Assembly: GCA_964587555.1 (NCBI GenBank)
Contig: CAZPLR010000031.1
Location: 1 to 24,859 of the forward strand
Reading direction: 5' to 3'
DNA: 24,859 bases
Source: JAHHTP01 sp964587555
GTDB taxonomy: Bacteria > Bacillota > Clostridia > Oscillospirales > Ruminococcaceae
The position numbers and the translations under genes were made by a program. Below the pieces are notes generated by a model that saw only the letters and a list, made by a program, of their open reading frames with translations, was not told the DNA's origin and made no database searches. The first letter of the stretch is position 1, and every line of letters starts with the position of its first letter. Below are positions 6,741 through 12,671 of the stretch, piece by piece.

Positions 6741-6953
6741 ATGGGATTTGGCGATTTATTAAAAGCGGCAGGGCGAATGGGTGTGAATGCATTACAATCA
6801 AATGTGGATCGCGTCCACAAATACAAGGAGCGATACGAATCGCTCGATGATAAGGAACTGTTTCGTAAATTCAAAAATGCTCATGATGTAAGGGAGCAAT
6901 TAGCTTGCAAACAGCTTTTAGAAGAGCGCGGATACGGTCGTCAAGACAATTAA
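6741..6953 (+). CDS. Small charged hypothetical protein
   Basis: This 70-residue soluble protein has an amphipathic N-terminus (MGFGDLLKAAGRMG), a very charged central helix with YKERYESLDDKELFRKFK, and the end QLLEERGYGRQDN. It starts at an ATG with AGGAGG about eight bases upstream. I do not recognise a named family. It is first in the transcript controlled by the divergent operator, overlaps the next gene by 49 bases, and has lower GC than the flanking housekeeping genes, consistent with acquired DNA. Possible roles include an antitoxin-like or membrane-recruited partner of the downstream small membrane protein; this is speculation. Confidence 0.65.
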   Translation: MGFGDLLKAAGRMGVNALQSNVDRVHKYKERYESLDDKELFRKFKNAHDVREQLACKQLLEERGYGRQDN

Positions 6954-7108
6954 CGGGTTTAGGATGCGCAGGGATAGGTTTGGGAATCTTTTCTGCCAAA
7001 AAGACCCCAAGGGATAAAGGCGCAAAAGTCGGAGTTACTCTATCTGCCCTTGCCATTGGACTTTCGTTGATACAGATATTACTCATGTTATTAGAAATGA
7101 TAGAATAA
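6905..7108 (+). CDS. Small two-segment membrane protein, TTG start
   Basis: This protein of about 67 residues is read in a different frame from the preceding gene and overlaps its end. TTG at 6905 has AGGGAG (6891-6896) eight bases upstream, a good initiation site inside the first gene. A basic N-terminus (FRRARIRSSRQ) is followed by a hydrophobic stretch LTGLGCAGIGLGIF, a charged loop KKTPRDKGAK, and a second hydrophobic segment LSALAIGLSLIQILLMLLEM. Two membrane helices with positive residues inside are likely. An alternative is ribosomal frameshifting that fuses it to the first protein. It precedes a clear terminator. No family is recognised; a holin- or toxin-like peptide is possible. Confidence 0.5.
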   Translation: MQTAFRRARIRSSRQLTGLGCAGIGLGIFSAKKTPRDKGAKVGVTLSALAIGLSLIQILLMLLEMIE

Positions 7109-7125
7109 AACAAATTGATACTCTG

Positions 7126-7157
7126 CCGAGGACGCTCGAATAGTGTCCTCGGTTTTT
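7126..7157 (+). terminator. Terminator of the small-gene pair
   Basis: CCGAGGAC (7126-7133) pairs with GTCCTCGG (7145-7152) and is followed by TTTTT. It closes the unit controlled by the divergent operator. Confidence 0.9.
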
Positions 7158-7203
7158 ATCATTCCGCATTTTTGGAAACAGATTGTTTTCGGGTCGCGCT
7201 TTT

Positions 7204-7233
7204 GCTCCCTGCTGAAACGGCAGGGAGCTTTTC
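7204..7233 (+). terminator. Terminator-like hairpin at the repeat edge
   Basis: GCTCCCTGC (7204-7212) and GCAGGGAGC (7220-7228) form a perfect nine-pair stem followed by TTTTCTT. No gene precedes it directly after the terminator at 7126-7157, so it may belong to the repeat element that follows or serve as a backup. Confidence 0.6.
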
Positions 7234-7244
7234 TTATCTCCAAA

Positions 7245-7429
7245 ATCTTTCCACCCATCTGCATAAAAAATAAAGCCTTCCTTCGCACCGTTCGACGCGG
7301 GAACGAAGAAGAAAACAGTTCCTCTCAAACTCACCTGCTCGAATCAGACAAATGCAACTGAGCGCTCAACCTCCCAAACCGTCGGCAGGGATGGCGGGCA
7401 CGCCATCGACTCGGTCGGTGTCACTCAAC
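7245..7429 (-). repeat. Modular dispersed repeat, copy 2 (rearranged)
   Basis: Module B (about 7245-7301, with CTTCCTTCGCACCGTTCGAC) has the same strand as in copy 1, while module A (about 7347-7429, with TGAGCGCTCAACC and GACTCGGTCGGTGTCACTC) is inverted relative to copy 1. The stretch 7302-7346 between them has no counterpart noticed in copy 1. Open frames across it are repeat-encoded and not supported as genes. Confidence 0.55.
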
Positions 7430-7491
7430 TCTCAGGAAAATGGCAGCGGAAACCTTCCGCCGCGCTCAACGAAAAAGTGAGAAAAAACGCC

Positions 7492-7520
7492 TTGACTTTC
7501 GATACGGCATTTTGTATGCT
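7492..7520 (+). promoter_or_regulatory. Promoter of the GH9 gene
   Basis: TTGACT (7492-7497) and TATGCT (7515-7520) are 17 bp apart. A better -10 match, TATAAA (7520-7525), would need a 22-bp spacer, so the exact start is uncertain. Confidence 0.6.
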
Positions 7521-7559
7521 ATAAATAGGGTTTCTGTGCGAAATCCAAAAAGGGGAAAG

Positions 7560-7619
7560 GTCTGAGCGGGAGAATAAGACTCAGACAAGAAATGGTTTCG
7601 CTGTGAAAAAAAGCGAAAC
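7560..7619 (+). promoter_or_regulatory. Two leader hairpins before the GH9 gene
   Basis: GTCTGAG (7560-7566) pairs with CTCAGAC (7580-7586), and GTTTCGCT (7595-7602) pairs with AGCGAAAC (7612-7619). The second ends about 11 bases before the ribosome binding site AAGGA. No riboswitch class is recognised. They may affect mRNA stability or translation. Confidence 0.45.
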
Positions 7620-7641
7620 AGAAGATAGAAAGGATATTTAT

Positions 7642-10602
7642 ATGAACGCGAAAATGGAAGAGATGCTGCGGATCACCGAGGATATCCATATCCCGATTCC
7701 GTTAGACGAAAGCGAGATGGCGGAGCTGCGCATGGCGGAAAAGCCGGTTTTAAAAAGCCGCCTGCTGGACGATATGGAGTCGCTTGACACTTGGCGTCCG
7801 GTGACGAAGATGGCGCATATTGAGCTGACCGACGAGAGATGCGTGACCGGCGCGCATTCGTTAAAATTTTCCGCACCGACCAATCTGCACCGCTGGGACA
7901 ACGATCAGGGCAAAAAGGAGGAAAGCGATATCGCGGACGACAGCTCTCGCTCCGGCGAAGCGATGTATGCCCAAGGGCGCATTTACGGCGTTCCGGCGGC
8001 AAGACGCGATTTTGACCGCGAGGACTGGCGGGATTACAACCGTCTTTCCGCATGGGTTTATCCGGATATTCCGGGAATGAAGTCGATCATGCTGCGCATT
8101 CAGTTGTTTAATGACGGCGCGCACAAGGTGCCGGATCGATTTATCCGTGACGGCGCGCACAACATGGCGTTGAAAAACGGCGAGTGGAATCATGTCGTTT
8201 TGGAGATGCCGTATCTTGACCGCGACTGCGTGACCGGCGTGGCGTTTGAGTACGATATGGTGGGACACGAAAACGACGCGGCGGATACCGTTGTATTCTG
8301 TCTTGATAAGCTGGAGCTGCAAGAGGTGGAGGCAGATGTGTTCGAGGGCTGGATCCCGGCGAAGGATCGAATCAGCTACTGCCACAGCGGTTATCAGCCG
8401 GGCAGCAAAAAGACCGCTATCGCCTCCGGCGCAGCCGGCGATGCCTTTCGGGTGATCGACGCGCAAACCGGCAGGGTGGTGTTAAAGAAGAAGATTGAGA
8501 TCAGCGAATCCCGTTTTGGCACGCTTCAGGTCATGGATTTCTCGGAGATCACCAAAGAGGGCGAGTATATTCTGATCGCGGGAGATTTGATTTCCCGTAC
8601 TATCCCGATCCGCCACGACGTTTGGGAATCCTCCGTCTGGAAGATGATTAACTTCTATTTGGCGCTGCGATGCGGGTACGAGGTGCCGGGGAAGCATCGC
8701 AAATGCCACAGCGATATGCTGTTAAAGCACGGCGACCTCTCGATCGTCTGCGACGGCGGCTGGCATGACGCGGGCGATCTGGCGCAGGGATTGAACAATA
8801 CCTCGGATGCGGCCAGAGCGTTGTTTGCGTTGGCGGAGTCGGTGAAGGATACCGGCAATGACCGGCTTTACAAGCGTGTGCTGGAGGAGGCAAAGTGGGG
8901 GCTTGATTATGTCCTCAAGATGCGCTTCCCAGATGGATATCGCGCGACCTACTCCTCCTGTTCGATCTGGTCGGACGGCATCATTGGCACCGACGACGAC
9001 GTTACCCAAGAGCCAACCGCCAATCCGTTTACCGATTTCGACGCTGCTTGCGCGGAAGCGGCGGGCGCGGAAAGCTTTTTGGGGATTGACGATACGTATG
9101 CCGCATATGCTTTAAAAATCGCAAAAGCGGATTTTGCCTGCGGCATTCAGCTTTTGGACGAACAGCTTGCTAAGACGCCGGAGGAAGCAAAAGCGAGACT
9201 GACCGGAAAAGCGGCAGAGGGCAGGAGCGCTGCCGGCGAGGCTTCGGAGAAGCTGATTGCAGGCGAATATATGATCGAAGTGCAGGTTTGCTCGGCGGGC
9301 GCCTCCGCAGCCGCAAGACTTTACCGCTTGACAGGGGAGCAGTATTACGCCGATCAGGCAAAACGTTTGGGCGAGATCATCATTGGCTGCCAAGAGCAGG
9401 AGATAAAGGAGGATTGGGACTTAAAAACCACCGGCTTTTTCTATCGCGACCGCTCGAAGGAGCTGATCTGGCATCATAACCATCATTCGTTCTCCTGCTT
9501 CCCGGATATCGCGCTGCGGGATTTGTGCGAAACCTTCCCGGACGCGCCGGAGTATATCGACTGGTATGCGGCGATTGTTCGCAGCGGCAGATACTATGCA
9601 TCAATGATGCAGTATACCGCGCCGTATGGCATGGTTCCGGCGGGAATTTACCGTACCGATGAGGCGGAGAACTTTAAAGCGGCTGTCATGCGCAATCATC
9701 CGATGGGCGACAGCCGGATGATGGCGGAATACTCCCGGTATGTCAAGGGCGGGCAGAAGATCGCCGAGGATACCTATGTCAAGGTTTATCCGGTTTGGTT
9801 CTCGTTCCGCGGAAACTATAATGTGATGCTTTCCGAGGCGAAGGCGATCTCTACTGCGGCGAAGCTGCGCAATTGCCCGGATCTGCAGCAGACTGCGATC
9901 GAACAATATGCTTGGATCGTCGGCAAAAACCCGATGGCGCAGTCTACGCTCTACGGCGAAGGTCACGATTATATCCAGCTTTACACCGTACAGCCGGGTG
10001 TAACAGTTGGAGCCATCAGCGTCGGTATGGAGAGCCATTTTGACCGCGATGAACCATATTGGCCGCAGGTCAACAACGCGACCTATAAAGAGGTTTGGAT
10101 TGGCAGCGCGACCAAGTGGATCTGGAATATGGCGGATAACCTGCTTCCGGCTGCCGTTTCCGGTTATCTGGACTACAAGGGCAAGGAAGTAAGCTTTATC
10201 CGCGAAAGCGGCGAGCGTTACGCCGTAACGACCCATGCCCGCACCGGATATTACGAAATCACCCTTCCGGCGGGCAGATATCGCATGCGCTGCGGCGAAG
10301 ACTGCCGCACACTGACCGTTGTCAGCGGCAAGCAGTATCAGATCGACGGCGCGCTTACCGACCTTTCGGTTAAGGCAGTGCGTGACGGCAGGCGGGTTAC
10401 GATCACCCTTACGGCAAGCGATAGCCTTGCGGTATCGCTGCGCGCGTTCAATGTCGCGGGTCTGCCGCAGCAGGTCGAGGTTTCTGGCAGCGTGACGCTC
10501 TGCGGCGAACTGATCGACGAAAAGCAGCCGTATATTGGGCTTGCTTTACCGAATGGCAGCCTGGCAGACAAGGCGGAGTGGATCGACGAGCGATTAAAAT
10601 AA
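7642..10602 (+). CDS. Large intracellular glycoside hydrolase, GH9 family
   Basis: This 986-residue enzyme should hydrolyse beta-linked glucan or aminosugar oligosaccharides by the inverting GH9 mechanism. Residues about 30-230 form a carbohydrate-binding-like beta domain and about 235-330 a CelD_N-type Ig domain. The (alpha/alpha)6 catalytic domain follows (about 340-840), with GGWHDAGD carrying the catalytic aspartates (376 and 379) and YKEVWIGS carrying the probable acid Glu817. The C-terminus is a beta-rich domain. There is no signal peptide, anchor or dockerin, so it acts in the cytoplasm on imported substrates. I start at ATG 7642 (AAGGA seven bases upstream); a GTG at 7603 lacks one. 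It is flanked by its own promoter and terminator. Specificity (cellodextrinase, exo-glucosaminidase or other) is unresolved. Confidence 0.88.
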   Translation: MNAKMEEMLRITEDIHIPIPLDESEMAELRMAEKPVLKSRLLDDMESLDTWRPVTKMAHIELTDERCVTGAHSLKFSAPTNLHRWDNDQGKKEESDIADDSSRSGEAMYAQGRIYGVPAARRDFDREDWRDYNRLSAWVYPDIPGMKSIMLRIQLFNDGAHKVPDRFIRDGAHNMALKNGEWNHVVLEMPYLDRDCVTGVAFEYDMVGHENDAADTVVFCLDKLELQEVEADVFEGWIPAKDRISYCHSGYQPGSKKTAIASGAAGDAFRVIDAQTGRVVLKKKIEISESRFGTLQVMDFSEITKEGEYILIAGDLISRTIPIRHDVWESSVWKMINFYLALRCGYEVPGKHRKCHSDMLLKHGDLSIVCDGGWHDAGDLAQGLNNTSDAARALFALAESVKDTGNDRLYKRVLEEAKWGLDYVLKMRFPDGYRATYSSCSIWSDGIIGTDDDVTQEPTANPFTDFDAACAEAAGAESFLGIDDTYAAYALKIAKADFACGIQLLDEQLAKTPEEAKARLTGKAAEGRSAAGEASEKLIAGEYMIEVQVCSAGASAAARLYRLTGEQYYADQAKRLGEIIIGCQEQEIKEDWDLKTTGFFYRDRSKELIWHHNHHSFSCFPDIALRDLCETFPDAPEYIDWYAAIVRSGRYYASMMQYTAPYGMVPAGIYRTDEAENFKAAVMRNHPMGDSRMMAEYSRYVKGGQKIAEDTYVKVYPVWFSFRGNYNVMLSEAKAISTAAKLRNCPDLQQTAIEQYAWIVGKNPMAQSTLYGEGHDYIQLYTVQPGVTVGAISVGMESHFDRDEPYWPQVNNATYKEVWIGSATKWIWNMADNLLPAAVSGYLDYKGKEVSFIRESGERYAVTTHARTGYYEITLPAGRYRMRCGEDCRTLTVVSGKQYQIDGALTDLSVKAVRDGRRVTITLTASDSLAVSLRAFNVAGLPQQVEVSGSVTLCGELIDEKQPYIGLALPNGSLADKAEWIDERLK

Positions 10603-10615
10603 GGCAAAGCAATGC

Positions 10616-10650
10616 GGGCGCTTCCATCGTGGAAGCGCCCGATTTTTTTT
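10616..10650 (+). terminator. Terminator of the GH9 gene
   Basis: GGGCGCTTCC (10616-10625) and GGAAGCGCCC (10631-10640) form a perfect ten-pair stem with a five-base loop, followed by GA and eight T. Confidence 0.95.
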
Positions 10651-10703
10651 CGGGATATTCTGGCAGACGCCCCCTTTTGACGGGATAAGCGGTATTTTTC
10701 CTC

Positions 10704-10732
10704 TTGAAAACCTACAAAATATATGGTATTAT
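10704..10732 (+). promoter_or_regulatory. Promoter of the rrf2-tcdA operon
   Basis: TTGAAA (10704-10709), 17 bp and TGGTATTAT (extended -10, 10724-10732) are present. The -10 lies in a tandem duplication of GTATTATA (10726-10741), which offers a second TATTAT at 10735-10740 and an A/T-rich target where an Rrf2 protein could bind to autoregulate. Confidence 0.75.
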
Positions 10733-10770
10733 AGTATTATATTGAGAAGAACGAAACGGAGGAAATACGG

Positions 10771-11208
10771 ATGAAGATATCTACCAGAGGACGCTATGCC
10801 CTGCGGGTCTTAGTTGATTTGGCGGAGCATCAGGATGAAGGGCTGATCTCCTTAAAGGAGATCGCGCAAAGGCAGCAGATATCCAAAAAATATCTCGAGC
10901 AGATTGTGCCGTTATTAAACCGTGCAGATCTCTTATATACCGGCAGGGGGTATCAGGGTGGCTATCGGCTGTCCAAAGCGCCGTCGGAGTATTCTGTCAA
11001 GGAGATATTGGAGCTGACCGAGGGGAGTCTTTGCCCGGTTTCCTGTTTGGAGCATACGCCAAATCGGTGCAGCCGCTGTGAAGAGTGCGCCACCCTGCCG
11101 GTCTGGGAGGGCTTGGATAAGGTAATCACCGCGTACCTCGAAGGGATCACGCTTCAGGATATTTTGGATCAGCACATGAAGAAAAATCGTGCGTCTGAAG
11201 ACGTTTAG
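10771..11208 (+). CDS. Rrf2-family transcriptional regulator
   Basis: This 145-residue winged-helix protein has the family start MKISTRGRYALRVLVDLA, a recognition region LKEIAQRQQISKKYLEQI, and the wing segment GRGYQGGYRL. The ligand loop is cysteine-rich: Cys88, Cys92, Cys100, Cys103 and Cys106. IscR and NsrR bind iron-sulfur clusters with three cysteines here, while CymR has none, so iron-sulfur sensing is likely and the five-cysteine arrangement is unusual. The ATG has GGAGG about eight bases upstream. The gene is 15 bp from tcdA and shares its transcript. Targets are unknown; cysteine or iron-sulfur metabolism and self-regulation are typical for the family. Confidence 0.92.
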   Translation: MKISTRGRYALRVLVDLAEHQDEGLISLKEIAQRQQISKKYLEQIVPLLNRADLLYTGRGYQGGYRLSKAPSEYSVKEILELTEGSLCPVSCLEHTPNRCSRCEECATLPVWEGLDKVITAYLEGITLQDILDQHMKKNRASEDV

Positions 11209-11223
11209 AGGGAGGATCATCAG

Positions 11224-11931
11224 GTGGAAGGATGGCTTTCCAGAAGCGAGATGCTGTTTGGCGAGGAAGGGCTTGCAAAGCTGCAAAAAACGCGTATTGC
11301 GGTGTTCGGCGTCGGCGGGGTAGGCGGATACGCGGTAGAAGCGCTTGCGCGAAGCGGGGTCGGCGCGCTGGAGCTGATCGACAGCGATACGGTTTCGCTT
11401 AGCAACCTAAATCGTCAGATCATCGCCACGTGGGATACGCTCGGACAGTATAAGGTGGATGCCGCGAAAGCGCGTGTGCTTTCGATCAATCCGCAGGCGA
11501 AGGTGGAAACGCACCGGATTTTTTTCCTGCCGGAAACAGCGGAGCGGTTTGATTTTGGGGCATATGATTATGTTATTGACGCAATCGACACGGTGAGCGC
11601 GAAGCTTGCGCTGGCTGAGCGCACCTATGCGGCGGGCACGCCGATCATCAGCGCGATGGGCGCGGGGAATAAGCTGGATCCGACCGCGTTTGAGGTTGCG
11701 GATATTTATGAAACGTCGATCTGCCCGTTGGCAAGGGTCATGCGTACCGAGCTGCGCAAGCGCGGGATTCCGCGTTTAAAGGTGGTTTACTCCAAAGAGC
11801 TGCCGATAAGGCCGCGTCCGGACGCGGCGCAGGAAGGCAGAAAAAGGGTGCCGGGAAGCTGTGCGTTTGTTCCGGCGGCAGCCGGTTTGATCCTCGCGGG
11901 CGAGGTAGTCAAGGACATCGTTTCCCGCTGA
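11224..11931 (+). CDS. tcdA: tRNA threonylcarbamoyladenosine dehydratase
   Basis: This 235-residue ThiF/MoeB/E1-like enzyme uses ATP to cyclise t6A37 of ANN-decoding tRNAs into ct6A. The N-terminal LSRSEMLFGEEGL is typical of TcdA. The nucleotide-binding GVGGVGG is at 29-35, followed by LIDSDTVSLSNLNRQ with the acidic and arginine residues of the adenylation site. DAIDTVSAK and the SICPLARVMRTELRKRGI segment are also family hallmarks. The zinc-binding CxxC pairs of MoeB are absent, as expected for TcdA. It starts at GTG with GGAGG upstream. Its stop overlaps the next ATG by one base. The Rrf2 gene precedes it in the operon. Confidence 0.93.
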   Translation: MEGWLSRSEMLFGEEGLAKLQKTRIAVFGVGGVGGYAVEALARSGVGALELIDSDTVSLSNLNRQIIATWDTLGQYKVDAAKARVLSINPQAKVETHRIFFLPETAERFDFGAYDYVIDAIDTVSAKLALAERTYAAGTPIISAMGAGNKLDPTAFEVADIYETSICPLARVMRTELRKRGIPRLKVVYSKELPIRPRPDAAQEGRKRVPGSCAFVPAAAGLILAGEVVKDIVSR

Positions 11932-12179
11932 TGCGGCGGAAGGATAGGGAGGTAACGGATTTTCAGGAGATCGTGAAGATCATCGATGCGTGCCAAATCA
12001 TGCGTTTGGGATTGAGCGATGGGGATTTTCCTTACATTGTACCAGTTAATTTTGCTTATGAAATAAAGGAACGAAAGATTTTTTATATTCACGGCGCAAT
12101 GGCGGGACGGATTTATGATGTCCTTGCTTTATGCGGGCGCACCAAACGCTTTTGGCAGCATCGTTTTTTGTTAGAGTGA
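11931..12179 (+). pseudogene. C-terminally truncated flavin-binding (NimA/PNPOx-like) protein
   Basis: The 82 codons begin with the diagnostic MRRKDREV of NimA-like split-barrel flavoproteins of the pyridoxamine-phosphate-oxidase superfamily, and continue to GDFPYIVPVNFAYE and IFYIHGAMAGRIYDVL. Normal members have about 150-160 residues. Here the sequence becomes unrelated (RTKRFWQHRFLLE) and stops, with a terminator overlapping the stop codon. The second half of the barrel and much of the FMN site are missing, so an internal deletion is likely. Translation is coupled to tcdA through a one-base overlap, so a short product may still be made. Confidence 0.75.
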
Positions 12180-12210
12180 GCAGTCGGACCTTCTTCGGCT
12201 GCTTATTTTT
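12179..12210 (+). terminator. Terminator of the rrf2-tcdA unit
   Basis: AGCAGTCG (12179-12186) pairs with CGGCTGCT (12196-12203) with one G-T, followed by TATTTTT. It insulates the copper operon promoter 30 bases downstream. Confidence 0.8.
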
Positions 12211-12240
12211 GTGCTTTCCGCAGTTTTTTCTTTCTTTCGC

Positions 12241-12269
12241 TTGACAAATACCCCATGGGGGTATATAAT
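12241..12269 (+). promoter_or_regulatory. Copper-operon promoter with CsoR operator in spacer
   Basis: TTGACA (12241-12246), 17 bp and TATAAT (12264-12269) are consensus. The spacer holds the palindrome ATACCCC-ATG-GGGGTAT (12248-12264), the G/C-tract type of site bound by CsoR proteins. Apo-CsoR would occlude polymerase and Cu(I) would release it. The leader also has a seven-pair hairpin, ATGCAGA (12296-12302) with TCTGCAT (12315-12321). Confidence 0.9.
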
Positions 12270-12351
12270 CAAAATATACTAAAATGGTATTATTTATGCA
12301 GAGAACAAGCTTTATCTGCATGAGGCAATATAGGGCAGAAGGGAGTCGAGT

Positions 12352-12660
12352 ATGGACTGCTGTCAAAAACAGGCTGGCTCCGAGCGGACAAAGGTGCGGT
12401 CGGAGGCGGAGTATAAGTCCTTGATTCATCGCTTAAGCCGCATTGAGGGGCAGATACGTGGGATCAGGGGAATGGTGGAAAAAAGCGCGTATTGTCCGGA
12501 CATTTTGATCCAGACTGCTGCGGCGAAAGCGGCGCTTTCGGCGTTTGAGAAGGAATTGCTTGGCAACCATCTGCGAAGCTGCGTAGTAAATGATATTCAA
12601 ACGGGAAAAGCTAATGCTGTCGAGGAGCTGATCGGCTTATTGCAGCAGCTGATGAAATAG
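12352..12660 (+). CDS. csoR: CsoR-family copper-sensing repressor
   Basis: This 102-residue all-helical DUF156 protein represses copper-resistance genes until Cu(I) binds. The ligand set is Cys48 (SAYCPD), His73 and Cys77 (GNHLRSC), matching the Cys-His-Cys triad of Cu(I)-sensing CsoR and arguing against the nickel or formaldehyde relatives RcnR and FrmR. The helical signature HRLSRIEGQIRGIRGMVE is intact. An additional N-terminal tail carries a vicinal Cys3-Cys4. The ATG follows AAGGGAG with good spacing. The gene ends 11 bases before copA, and the operator lies in the shared promoter, so autoregulation is expected. Confidence 0.96.
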   Translation: MDCCQKQAGSERTKVRSEAEYKSLIHRLSRIEGQIRGIRGMVEKSAYCPDILIQTAAAKAALSAFEKELLGNHLRSCVVNDIQTGKANAVEELIGLLQQLMK

Positions 12661-12671
12661 AAAGGGGAAAA

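Noticed and set aside
7083..7334. Minus-strand open frame of 83 codons
   Set aside because: It lies over a terminator and repeat module B, has no good initiation site, and its similarity is to the other repeat copy.
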